DNA from: Candidatus Roizmanbacteria bacterium RIFCSPLOWO2_01_FULL_40_13
GTDB taxonomy: Bacteria > Patescibacteriota > Microgenomatia > UBA1406 > GWC2-37-13
Direction of reading: 5' to 3'
Assembly: GCA_001789745.1 (NCBI GenBank)
Contig: MGAN01000018.1
Coordinates: forward strand, 35,002-99,001
Length of the DNA: 64,000 nt
Positions 55,347 through 64,000 of this stretch are shown here, piece by piece. The position numbers and the translations under genes are program-made. Positions within the stretch are counted from its first letter, which is position 1; the number at the start of each line of letters is the position of its first letter. Below the pieces are notes generated by a model. It had not been told where the DNA came from, ran no database searches, and saw only the letters and a list, made by a program, of their open reading frames with translations.

Positions 55347-58142
55347 ATGCTTTTGCCGCATATAAAAAAACATTTTGGCTTTTACGCTCTGGTTTTTATC
55401 GTATTTATTCTTGCGATTATTAACTATCAGCCAGGAACCTTTCTTACAGGCTGGGACACACTTCACCCCGAATTCGACTTCGGGCTCAATTTCAAAAGAT
55501 TGTTTTTTGGAGTCTGGAGGAGCGATCAGGGTCTTGGAGCAGTTGCCGGGCACTCACATATGTCCGATCTGCCGAGGGTAATAATTCTCTGGATCCTGCA
55601 TTTTGTTTTGCCTGTGTCATTTTTACGTTACACTTACGTGTTTTTATGTTTACTATTCGGACCTTTGGGAATTTATTTTCTTATTCATTACCTTCTAAAA
55701 AAAGTTGATAACGATCCCGCCAAAGGCGGGATGACAAATAAAAATGAACCTATCGCATTTCTCGGCGGGCTTTTTTACCTTTTTAATCTCGGTACCGTAC
55801 AGCAATTCATCGTCGCCTTCGAGATGTTTACCACTCAATATGCCGTACTTCCATGGATCGTCCTTTTCTCCCTAAAATATCTGCAAAATCCCAACCGGAA
55901 AAACTTGCTTTACTTTGCTATTGCTACCCTGTTTTCGACTCCCCAGGCTTATGCGGCACACCTCTGGTATGCTTTTTTTGCCGTATATATCTGCTTTTTA
56001 TTTTTGCATGCATTTTTTCAAAGACGCATAATCAACGATACTGGAGTCGTCGCGAATGCTCCTTCCCAGAATGACTCTAAGTTCAATAGTAATACCCAGA
56101 TTAAAAAATTAAAAAACATTATTTTATTAGTTTTTGTCACGCTTTTAATCAACTCCTATTGGCTGCTGCCGAATTTGTATTTTGTCAAAACTTCAAGCCA
56201 TGTTCCGGTTGAGGCAAAACAAACACGACTATTTTCGCAAGAATACGGATTGAGAAACCGCGAGCACGGATACCTTAAGGACGTAGCCTTAATCAAGGGA
56301 TTTTACTTCAACTGGTCGATCTTCAATTTCGATAAGGAAAAACCCGAGTATCTGATGAGTGAGTGGAGAAAGCATTTCAGCAATCCCCTGGTTACATACA
56401 TCGGCTATGGTCTGTTTACAACCGTGGTTTTGGCGTTTTTGGCAAGCGCATTACACCGACAAAAACTTTTTTTGGTTTTTTCACCTTTCCTGCTCATCCC
56501 CATGATCTTTTTATTGAATAATACTTACCCCTTTAGCCTTCTATTCGACTTTTTAATCCAGTTTAGTATATTTGATCAAGCTTTCCGCTTCGTCTTTACC
56601 AAATTTTCCATTTTTCTCTCCTTTGCCTATACGATCTATTTTTCTTATTTCATCTTCCTGCTTTTTAACCGCTGGTCAGGCAGAACGGCGGTTGCAGCCA
56701 TTACTTTTATTTCTTTCCTGTTTTTATTTATTTATGCCACACCGGCTTTTAAGGGTAATCTTATCTCCTCAAAAATAAAAATTAAAATTCCCGGTGAGTA
56801 CTTCCGATTCTGGGATTTCATGAAAAATCAGACCGACGGCGCTGTGCTTTCCTTACCCCTTCATACTTTTTCGGGCTGGCAGTACTATGATTGGAAATAC
56901 CAAGGGTCGGGTTTTATCTGGTTTGGGCTTAAGCAGGCTATACTTGACCGCGATTTTGACCGCTGGAGCATCCAGAATGAACAGGCATATCGAGAATTTC
57001 ATCATGCGCTTTACACCAGAAACCCTGATTTCTTTTTAACCAACTTAAAAAAGTTTAATGTTCAATATATCCTTTGGGATAGGAATAATATCACAACCAG
57101 TCTTAAAAACCGCCCGCAAAAAGTCTATGATCGGGAAAGCGGCTTGTTGTTGTCTCAACTCGAATCACAATTGCAGATCTCAAGGCTTGCGCAATTTGCT
57201 AATTTGACGGTGTATAAGGTAAATACGGTTGCATCGGATAAATTGCTGACTCTTAATCTACCTCTAGTTAATCCGCAATATCGCTGGTCGGATTTTGACT
57301 TCGCTTATCAAAAGCTTGGCCCTTATTTTACCTCTTTGGATCAAACAGATTCTGCCCGATCAGGTTATGTCTTCCCCTATCGGGACATATATACGCCAGA
57401 CGATAAACTCAAACAAGATATTTTTAACAAATTCAGTTATTTACAAGAAAATCAATTTTTGCTTAATTTTTCTGCAGAGGAAATTTACGAAAGTAATAAA
57501 AGTGTTGACGGCGTGACACTAACTGAATCAGCCGGTGAGAAAATACTTAATTTTAATGCAAAAAATACGATAAACGGAGTGGGACTGGATTTCTATTCCC
57601 TGTCACATGACAAAGCTTATCTTCTGGTAATTAACGCAAGACATATTCAGGGTCTGCCTCTTAGAATCTGCCTAAAAAATCTGTATTCGACTCTTTGCGA
57701 TATATATGATGAGATCTATAAAAATAGGGATTTCGGCGATAATTACTTTTTTATTCCGCCTTCTGAGGTTGGAATCGGCTATGAATTAACCATAGATAAT
57801 CTGTCTTACGGTGATATCGAATCGGTCAACGATCTAAAATTCATATCAATTATCCCGGTATCAAGCAAATTAATGGGGTCGTATGAAAAAATCGACGCCG
57901 CATCCGAATATATCACGACACTGAAACAAGCCTATAATCCCGGTTGGATTGCTATTTTGGATGGTAAAATTTTAGAGCATGTCCTGGTTAACAACTGGGC
58001 TAACGGATGGAGGTTGTCAGATGAAGTAAACAGTGATACCGGCTTCGTTTTTATCTTCTGGCCGCAGTATTTACAATACTTCGGGTTTGCACTACTTATT
58101 GGTAGTTTTGTTTGGATATTAAAAAGAAAGAACCAATTTTAA
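55347..58142 (+). CDS. Large (931 aa) multi-TM glycosyltransferase-like protein
   Basis: Multi-TM N-terminal half, soluble C-terminal domain, last TM. Confidence 0.65.
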   Translation: MLLPHIKKHFGFYALVFIVFILAIINYQPGTFLTGWDTLHPEFDFGLNFKRLFFGVWRSDQGLGAVAGHSHMSDLPRVIILWILHFVLPVSFLRYTYVFLCLLFGPLGIYFLIHYLLKKVDNDPAKGGMTNKNEPIAFLGGLFYLFNLGTVQQFIVAFEMFTTQYAVLPWIVLFSLKYLQNPNRKNLLYFAIATLFSTPQAYAAHLWYAFFAVYICFLFLHAFFQRRIINDTGVVANAPSQNDSKFNSNTQIKKLKNIILLVFVTLLINSYWLLPNLYFVKTSSHVPVEAKQTRLFSQEYGLRNREHGYLKDVALIKGFYFNWSIFNFDKEKPEYLMSEWRKHFSNPLVTYIGYGLFTTVVLAFLASALHRQKLFLVFSPFLLIPMIFLLNNTYPFSLLFDFLIQFSIFDQAFRFVFTKFSIFLSFAYTIYFSYFIFLLFNRWSGRTAVAAITFISFLFLFIYATPAFKGNLISSKIKIKIPGEYFRFWDFMKNQTDGAVLSLPLHTFSGWQYYDWKYQGSGFIWFGLKQAILDRDFDRWSIQNEQAYREFHHALYTRNPDFFLTNLKKFNVQYILWDRNNITTSLKNRPQKVYDRESGLLLSQLESQLQISRLAQFANLTVYKVNTVASDKLLTLNLPLVNPQYRWSDFDFAYQKLGPYFTSLDQTDSARSGYVFPYRDIYTPDDKLKQDIFNKFSYLQENQFLLNFSAEEIYESNKSVDGVTLTESAGEKILNFNAKNTINGVGLDFYSLSHDKAYLLVINARHIQGLPLRICLKNLYSTLCDIYDEIYKNRDFGDNYFFIPPSEVGIGYELTIDNLSYGDIESVNDLKFISIIPVSSKLMGSYEKIDAASEYITTLKQAYNPGWIAILDGKILEHVLVNNWANGWRLSDEVNSDTGFVFIFWPQYLQYFGFALLIGSFVWILKRKNQF

Positions 58143-58203
58143 TCACCTATATTTATTATTTCTCCAAGAGAATTAGACTTCCACTCATTAATATTTAATA
58201 CGA

Positions 58204-58512
58204 TTATTCTACCTGTATAAATTTTGCATTCTTGCAATAGTTTTTTAAAGGAAGAAAGTAAAAGTTCGAACTCCACTGTGGAATTCGTAACCATACAACA
58301 GAATAAATCTCTGTTCTTAGAGATTTAGAGAAATCTGAGTCATTGGTGATAAGAATTCGTAATTCTTTTTTTGACAGAGCTGAAATTTCTGAATCTGAAG
58401 ATTTAGGAACTATTGTCTTTACATTATACTTTTCTTTCTTTAGAAAAGCTGTAAGTTCTGTTCTTACATTTTCATCAATGAGAAATTTGAGGGTAGGTGT
58501 TGACGATGACAT
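58204..58512 (-). CDS. DUF5615-like PIN-fold toxin
   Basis: LKFLIDENVRTELTAFLKKEKYNVKTIV...ILITNDSDF. Confidence 0.75.
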   Translation of the reverse strand: MSSSTPTLKFLIDENVRTELTAFLKKEKYNVKTIVPKSSDSEISALSKKELRILITNDSDFSKSLRTEIYSVVWLRIPQWSSNFYFLPLKNYCKNAKFIQVE

Positions 58513-58732
58513 AGTTCTCTTGAGTAAGAGTACTCGCGTACTCTAATGCGGCTTTAACATGAGAAGTGTTAAGGCTCGGAAATGCTTTATGAATACTTTT
58601 TTCGTTTTCCCCCTGTGCAAGCATCTGAAGGATTTGCCATACCATAATGCGTGTGCCTTTAAAGGTCGGTTTACCGTGACAGATCTCAGGATCGGCAACA
58701 ATGTATTTATTTATCTCAATTCGCTTATTCAT
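58475..58732 (-). CDS. DUF433-family antitoxin
   Basis: YIVADPEICHGKPTFKGTRIMVWQILQMLAQGENEKSI. Confidence 0.88.
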   Translation of the reverse strand: MNKRIEINKYIVADPEICHGKPTFKGTRIMVWQILQMLAQGENEKSIHKAFPSLNTSHVKAALEYASTLTQENYVIVNTYPQISH

Positions 58733-58755
58733 AAAAACAATTATACATTTTTTTT

Positions 58756-58965
58756 CTAGCTGGTCAATTTCAATTCAGTTAAGTTCAAAAGAACAATCAA
58801 TTTCTTAATTTCTTTTTTCTTCAAAACAACCCCTGTCCATTTTCTCCTTCCATCTAACCTCGTATTAATCTCAAATGAACCGTCGTCAAAATTATTTACC
58901 TGCAATTGCTGTCCATAGCTACAACTGCATTTGAAAAATAATTTTTCGATCTTTTTATTTTTCAT
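58756..58965 (-). CDS. Hypothetical protein (69 aa)
   Basis: MKNKKIEKLFFKCSCSYGQQLQVNNFDDGSFEINTRLDGRRKWTGVVLKKKEIKKLIVLLN; start corrected, upstream ORF extension is repeat. Confidence 0.5.
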   Translation of the reverse strand: MKNKKIEKLFFKCSCSYGQQLQVNNFDDGSFEINTRLDGRRKWTGVVLKKKEIKKLIVLLNLTELKLTS

Positions 58966-58980
58966 TTTGATATAAGTAAT

Positions 58981-59121
58981 TATAGTCGGCGCAAAACGAA
59001 ATATCATTTCGACCTGATCTGGGATCCAGAAAATTAGCTTGGATTCACGCCTTCCCTTCAATATAGTTTAGGGTAAACGCGGGAATGACAAAAACGGCCT
59101 CCTGCTTTGCAGTAGCCATAT
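58981..59121 (+). mobile_element. MITE-like family C, copy 4
   Basis: TATAGTCGGCGCAAAACGAAAT ... TGCTTTGCAGTAGCCATA. Confidence 0.65.
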
Positions 59122-59138
59122 TACCAAAATATTATATC

Positions 59139-59239
59139 TACCCGTCTTAGTTGATTTTGCAAATTTTCAACTAAAAATATCTTATTAAATCAACTTAGAG
59201 GGGTATATACTGATTGCAATCTCAATCAATAGAAGTATA
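59139..59239 (+). mobile_element. Element family A, copy 4
   Basis: CTACCCGTCTTAGTTGATTTTGC...GAGGGGTATATACTGATTGCAATCTCAATCAATAGAAGTATA. Confidence 0.85.
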
Positions 59240-59276
59240 ACAACATCTTTATTTCTTCATTGTTATAATGAATTTT

Positions 59277-61472
59277 ATGTCTCAATTATCCTTCTTACAA
59301 ATCCGCAATCCCAAAGAAGACGAGACGCCGATTGAGGCGGCGACCCAGATCTTCGCGTCGCTTCTTTCTTATCCTTATGTCCCCACCTGGAAAAGACTTT
59401 TTGTCCCAGTCAAGCGCTATGCTTTTGAAATTTTTCTTTTGGATCAAACCATTTATTTTTATGTCTCAACTCCCCGGGAAAACGAAACCTTAATTCAAAG
59501 CCTGATCACTTCCTCTTTCCCCCAATCCAAGGTGACCAAGACTACCGATCCTATGAGCCTCGTCTTTAAGTCAAAAAATGTCTCAGCCGGTGAAGCTGTG
59601 CTTAACTCCTTCCACTATCTGCCGATCAAGACCTACTTCGATTTCAAGGACGTGGATCCCTTATCCTCCCTCGTTGGTTTCTTCTCCAAACAAAACCCTG
59701 TCCTTAGGATGGCGGTGCAAATCGTTGTAACTCCGGCAAGCTTTCCCTGGCAGGACCAGACCGTGACCGCAGCCAAACAGCAGATCTATGACGAGCACGC
59801 CGCCCGCTACACCAGAAGCCCGCAACAGCTTTTGATGCTTAAGAAGGCTTCATTTCAGGGCGGGAAAGCGGTAATCAGATTAGTGGTCGGGTCAAATATT
59901 ATAGAGTCGCATAGCCATGCGTCTCTACTTCCTTATCTGCAAAATCTGGCAGGCACCTTCGGCAGCTTTTCCCTGGGTGACGGCAACCAGTTTGTTTTTC
60001 GCAGGCCTTTGATCTTTAAGGATCATCTCTTAAAAAGAATCAAGGAAAGAAAGACTTATTTTTTTGAGCGTAAATACCAGATCTTAAATGCCCAGGAGCT
60101 GGCTACTCTTTGGCACCCGACAGGCTATCTGTTATCCGGTATCAAAAATATCGCCTGGGGTAAGACCCTGAAAGGCGAACCGCCGGAGAATCTGCCTGTG
60201 ACAAATGTAGAGACGCATAGCAATGCGTCTCTACAAAATTTCAAACGGGGCGTCAATTTTTTTGCCAAAGCCGAATTCAAAAACAAGCAGACGATCTTCG
60301 GCATCAAGACGCCGGACCGCCGAAAGCACGTCTATATCATCGGCAAGACCGGCTCGGGCAAATCCACCCTGATTGCCAATATGGCGATAGACGATATCAG
60401 AAAAGACCGGGGGATAGGAATTATCGACCCGCACGGCGATCTCTCCAACATCATCCTCGATTATATTCCCAAAAGAAGGCTTAACGACGTCGTCTATCTT
60501 GAACCATTCGATACGGAAAGACCTTTCTCGCTTAACGTCCTGGAGGTCAGGAATAAACAGCAAAAAGATTTGATCGCATCCGGAATCGTTTCCATCTTTA
60601 ATAAAATTTACAAGGAAAGCTGGGGTCCGAGGCTAGAATATATTTTAAGAAATGTAATTTTGACGCTTTTGGAAAGCCCCGGATCTACCCTTGTCGACAT
60701 TCTTCCTTTGCTTTCCCACAAAGAATACCGCCGCAAAATCGTCGGCAAACTGCAGGATCCGGTACTTAAAGGCTTCTGGGAAAAGGAGTTCGAAAGAATG
60801 CCCGACCGGCTGCGTGCCGAGGCAATCTCACCGATCCAGAACAAGGTCGGCCAGTTCGTCACCTCCAGAATGATCAGAAACATCCTGGGCAAATCCAAAT
60901 CCTCGATCGACCTGGAGTCGATTATGAACGACGGCAAAATCCTCATCCTGAACCTGTCGCAGGGTAAACTGGGAGAAGACAGTGCCGCACTGCTGGGCGC
61001 TATGATCATCACCCAAATCCAACTTGCGGCCATGAACAGGTCATTTGTCAAAGAAGAAGAACGCAGGGACTTCTTTCTTTATGTTGACGAATTCCAGAAC
61101 TTTGCCACTACTTCCTTCATTAAAATCCTCTCGGAAGCCCGTAAATACCGGCTGGCGCTGACTCTGGCCAACCAGTATATCGAGCAATTGGAGCTTGACG
61201 TGCAAAAAGCCATCTTTGGCAATGTGGGAACCTTAATCTCATTCGTAGTCGGCGCCAGGGACGCTCACCTTCTGACTTTTGAGTTTGCGGAAATCTACAA
61301 CGAAAACGATCTTGTGTCTTTGGGTAAGTATGAAACAGTGCTCAAACTCTCCATCGACGGAATGACTTCGGCACCTTTTCCCGCCACTACCCTACCCCTG
61401 CCTGAGTTAAAGAATGAAAACAAGGAGAAAATTATCCGGCTGTCGAAGGAAAGATATGGAAGAAAAGCATAA
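59277..61472 (+). CDS. VirD4/TraG-like (type IV coupling protein/DUF87-type) ATPase
   Basis: YIIGKTGSGKSTLIANMAIDDIRKDRGIGIIDPHGDL; FLYVDEFQNFAT. Confidence 0.85.
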   Translation: MSQLSFLQIRNPKEDETPIEAATQIFASLLSYPYVPTWKRLFVPVKRYAFEIFLLDQTIYFYVSTPRENETLIQSLITSSFPQSKVTKTTDPMSLVFKSKNVSAGEAVLNSFHYLPIKTYFDFKDVDPLSSLVGFFSKQNPVLRMAVQIVVTPASFPWQDQTVTAAKQQIYDEHAARYTRSPQQLLMLKKASFQGGKAVIRLVVGSNIIESHSHASLLPYLQNLAGTFGSFSLGDGNQFVFRRPLIFKDHLLKRIKERKTYFFERKYQILNAQELATLWHPTGYLLSGIKNIAWGKTLKGEPPENLPVTNVETHSNASLQNFKRGVNFFAKAEFKNKQTIFGIKTPDRRKHVYIIGKTGSGKSTLIANMAIDDIRKDRGIGIIDPHGDLSNIILDYIPKRRLNDVVYLEPFDTERPFSLNVLEVRNKQQKDLIASGIVSIFNKIYKESWGPRLEYILRNVILTLLESPGSTLVDILPLLSHKEYRRKIVGKLQDPVLKGFWEKEFERMPDRLRAEAISPIQNKVGQFVTSRMIRNILGKSKSSIDLESIMNDGKILILNLSQGKLGEDSAALLGAMIITQIQLAAMNRSFVKEEERRDFFLYVDEFQNFATTSFIKILSEARKYRLALTLANQYIEQLELDVQKAIFGNVGTLISFVVGARDAHLLTFEFAEIYNENDLVSLGKYETVLKLSIDGMTSAPFPATTLPLPELKNENKEKIIRLSKERYGRKA
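59901..59928. repeat. In-frame palindrome (GAGTCGCATAGCCATGCGTCTC, diverged)
   Basis: Codes ESHSHASL in the VirD4-like CDS. Confidence 0.9.
60207..60234. repeat. In-frame palindrome GTAGAGACGCATAGCAATGCGTCTCTAC
   Basis: Identical to 12519..12546; codes ETHSNASL. Confidence 0.95.
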
Positions 61473-61631
61473 GATGAAACATGAATCGTAAAACATAAAA
61501 CTTTTAATAAAAATGCGTAAGGGCTAATTACTTTTCGATTTAGGCGATCCTCTTGTAAAGAAAATTTACAGAATCACTCTAGATTTTCCTCAAAATACCA
61601 ATTTTCGATCGGAGAATAACTGAAAAGAGCT

Positions 61632-61751
61632 AGAAGCTATTTCAATACTCGTCACTCTTGCTTGTCCAGAGTCTCTAAACCTCTTTTAGATTCTGGACGC
61701 GCCTTCGGCTTGCCAGAATGACGTAAATAGCCAGGTTTTGAAATAGGCTCT
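61632..61751. mobile_element. MITE-like element J
   Basis: AGAAGCTATTTCAA ... TTGAAATAGGCTCT TIR; internal GATTCTGG...CCAGAATGAC palindrome. Confidence 0.65.
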
Positions 61752-61859
61752 AGTCTATCTATAATTTTAAACATCGTTGAAGCAGGAGCAAGAATATCAT
61801 TAAAAGAAAAAAGGCATTTGTTAAGTATAGCCTTTGCTTCCTTAAAAGAAACAAAATAT

Positions 61860-61964
61860 CTATACCCGTCTTAGTTGATTTTGCAAAATGTCAACTAAAG
61901 TTATCTTATCAGATCAACTAAGGAGGGATACATACTGATTGCGATTTCAATTAATAGAAGTATA
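61860..61964 (+). mobile_element. Element family A, copy 5, inserted in four-helix-bundle gene
   Basis: Removing CTATACCCG...GAAGTATA rejoins ...AAA TAT | CTT AAT TTT GCA... in frame. Confidence 0.85.
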
Positions 61965-62097
61965 CTTAATTTTGCAAAAGAATTTGATTTAATAACTAAC
62001 AATAATCTCAACGAAATAATGATTGGCGTAAATGAATTAGCTAAAACTCTTTACGGCTTACTTTATAAGAGAGAATAAATGTTTTATGTTACAAGCT

Positions 62098-62535
62098 TTA
62101 TGTTTTATTTGACTCTCCGAAGACTTTGTTCCAATCCCGCGCGAAGAGGTCCTTGAGCTTTTTGAGTTTATCGGCGGTGGTTTTACTTTCGCTTTTGGCT
62201 TTATCTACTGACTCACTTACCATACTCATATATTTCTCCCGGTCAAATTCTTCCCATTTTTCCTGCATATCTTCAAGACGCTCCATAACCTCTTTCTTGA
62301 CTTTCGTATAAGTTTTCTTGCCTTCTTCGCTGATTTCGCCCCAGACTTCCTTTACTTTCTTATCCAACTCCATCTCCTCAATATTTTTTTTAAGATGTTT
62401 AATCTTCTTTATTACCTCTTCACGATTTTCCTTACCCGATTTTGGAGACAAGAACAATGCAGTTATTCCTCCTATGATTGTGCCAAATAAAACGCCTAAA
62501 CCGAAGAAACGAGTTGGTCTTTTATTATCAGCCAT
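62098..62535 (-). CDS. YtxH-domain protein
   Basis: RPTRFFGLGVLFGTIIGGITALFLSPKSGKENREEV; start corrected to 62535. Confidence 0.85.
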   Translation of the reverse strand: MADNKRPTRFFGLGVLFGTIIGGITALFLSPKSGKENREEVIKKIKHLKKNIEEMELDKKVKEVWGEISEEGKKTYTKVKKEVMERLEDMQEKWEEFDREKYMSMVSESVDKAKSESKTTADKLKKLKDLFARDWNKVFGESNKT

Positions 62536-62740
62536 AATAATAATATAACAGGATTTTTTAACTATGCAAGAGGTAATTAATACTGAATAAATACTATATC
62601 TACATCTACCGTCAATGAGTTTGCAAACTTTTTTTCGTATTTCACTTCGGAGGAGTGCGTCCGCACACCGTCCGGAGTGCTTTCGCTTTCGCAATTTTAA
62701 CTAAGATGGGTATACCAATACCACCCCTTTTCTCCCCTCT

Positions 62741-62945
62741 TATACCCGTCTTAGTTGATTTTGCAAATTTTCAACTAAAAATATCTTATTAAATCAACTT
62801 AGAGGGGTATACTTCGATAACTTAAGGTTTGCAACTGAGTTACTCAGTATATACCCATCTAATCCGCTTTTTCGCTCCGAGAGAGCTGCAAATCGGAGTA
62901 AGATGGGTATATATACTGATTGCGATTTCAATTAATAGAAGTATA
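62741..62945 (+). mobile_element. Composite: element A split by inverted element B
   Basis: A hairpin 1 (62741-62810), B reverse (62808-62911), A hairpin 2 (to 62945). Confidence 0.85.
62808..62911 (-). mobile_element. Element family B, copy nested inside A
   Basis: TATACTTCGATAACTTAAGG...GGAGTAAGATGGGTATA. Confidence 0.85.
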
Positions 62946-63199
62946 AGTTAAAGAGAAGTTCGATAGAAATATTAAAATTCTGTCATTCCGGACTTGATCC
63001 GGAATCCAGAATTCTTAGCCTGGATTCCCGCTTTTTACGGGAATGACAAATGTTGTAGATTTCTATGTGGTTTCTTTATGGAAAAAGGAAACAGTTATTC
63101 TTCTCCCCTCCTTGACAAGAAGGGGGAGGCGAATTAAATCATTTAATTATTAATACATTTATTTGCTTATTCGTGAGCATTTGTAGTATTGGTAGTATT

Positions 63200-63946
63200 T
63201 TATCTGATATATTTCTGGTAGCTCTTATTCTTGTCAAAAGGGAGAAAAGGATGAATAATAAAGGCCAAACCCCTGCGAACAACCTCTTCTACGGCAAAAC
63301 TGTCAGACTCCCAGCTCATGACCGTCCAGTCCAGTTTTTGAGCCGACCTCCAGGATACGGGGAAACCGATTTTTTTATAAGCAACCAGATATGATAAAAA
63401 GGCTATAAATTTAACCAGCATCAGCGTCAGCCTGCCTCTAAGTGAGTGTGTCTTGATCGAGTTAAAATTTCTAATTTGGGCAACGCTCTCTTCGTCTGCG
63501 ATTTCCTCAACTATCTCTGCAATAGGCGAAAACGCATGAGTGTGCTGGTGACTGTCAAGCATGTCAACCTGCAGATTTCTTTTTTTGAGAAGATTCAGTT
63601 GCGACTGAATCTCGGATTTGATATCCAACCTATCAACCTTACCCAAAAACAGCTTAACCAGGAAGACCGGTAAGGGAAAGAATTTGCCTTCTCTGTCAAC
63701 TAAAGACTTGATATTGAGGAAGTGCGAACTGGGTTTACCTTCGATCAAATTGATGTGAAGCCCGATTTTCACTTCTTTTTTTTTAACCAAAGTGCTTACC
63801 AGCTGTCTCAGGCGGGCTTGGCTTACCATGGTTGCAATAACCGACAAGCCAAAAAGTCTGTCGCGCCTGACCAGCTTCAGAATTTCCTTATCTGCCCTCG
63901 GATTATAACCAAAATCGTCACTGTAAAGTTTCATAATTTTCAACAA
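63200..63946 (-). CDS. ChbG/HpnK (YdjC)-family deacetylase
   Basis: KLYSDDFGYNPRADKEIL, GLHINLIEGKP, DSHQHTHAF. Confidence 0.9.
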   Translation of the reverse strand: MLKIMKLYSDDFGYNPRADKEILKLVRRDRLFGLSVIATMVSQARLRQLVSTLVKKKEVKIGLHINLIEGKPSSHFLNIKSLVDREGKFFPLPVFLVKLFLGKVDRLDIKSEIQSQLNLLKKRNLQVDMLDSHQHTHAFSPIAEIVEEIADEESVAQIRNFNSIKTHSLRGRLTLMLVKFIAFLSYLVAYKKIGFPVSWRSAQKLDWTVMSWESDSFAVEEVVRRGLAFIIHPFLPFDKNKSYQKYIR

Positions 63947-64000
63947 ATTCTAAATACTAAACCCTAAATCCTAAACAAATTCAAATTTCTTAAATTCAAA

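Larger units (their letters stand above)
61528..62078 (+). pseudogene. Four-helix-bundle (23S rRNA IVP/S23-like) gene interrupted by two short elements
   Basis: Pieces FDLGDPLVKKIYRITLDFPQNTNFRSE / LKRASLSIILNIVEAGARISLKEKRHLLSIAFASLKETKY / LNFAKEFDLITNNNLNEIMIGVNELAKTLYGLLYKRE*. Confidence 0.75.

Overview
AT-rich 64 kb window with standard genetic code and a gene content (YebC, Lgt, DnaB, HflX, many small membrane proteins, numerous multi-TM glycosyltransferases, GxxExxY and GIY-YIG mini-genes, DUF433/DUF5615 pair) that resembles a Patescibacteria/CPR (Microgenomates-like) chromosome; this taxonomic reading is inference. Main blocks: envelope and peptidoglycan genes (8.5-13.2 kb), ABC-2 exporter, KefB-type antiporter, a ~14 kb surface-glycan cluster (24.3-38.7 kb), serine-phosphatase locus, DnaB, HflX, a low-coding accessory stretch (48.3-53.6 kb), two large membrane glycosyltransferase-type proteins, and a VirD4/TraG-like ATPase. 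RNA genes: tRNA-Leu(TAG), tRNA-Ser(GGA), tRNA-Leu(CAA), tRNA-His(GTG), tRNA-Thr(GGT), plus candidate small RNAs. No rRNA, CRISPR array or recognisable transposase was seen. Most striking: (1) a dense population of short non-autonomous hairpin/MITE-like elements, including one that splits a four-helix-bundle gene at a precisely recoverable junction; (2) unrelated proteins carrying in-frame palindromic repeats that encode the same short peptides (ETHSNASL, NPQGL...NPEG, ESNNDSG); (3) a Ser-codon-rich leader peptide with 1-2/2-3/3-4 attenuator geometry upstream of a phosphoserine-phosphatase-like gene whose product looks like SerB fused to a SerA lacking its NAD-binding domain; (4) tRNA genes nested in or next to tRNA remnants, one beside a GIY-YIG nuclease; (5) a GxxExxY gene bracketed by inverted repeats that also occur without it. 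All similarity statements are by eye from sequence; no database search was run.
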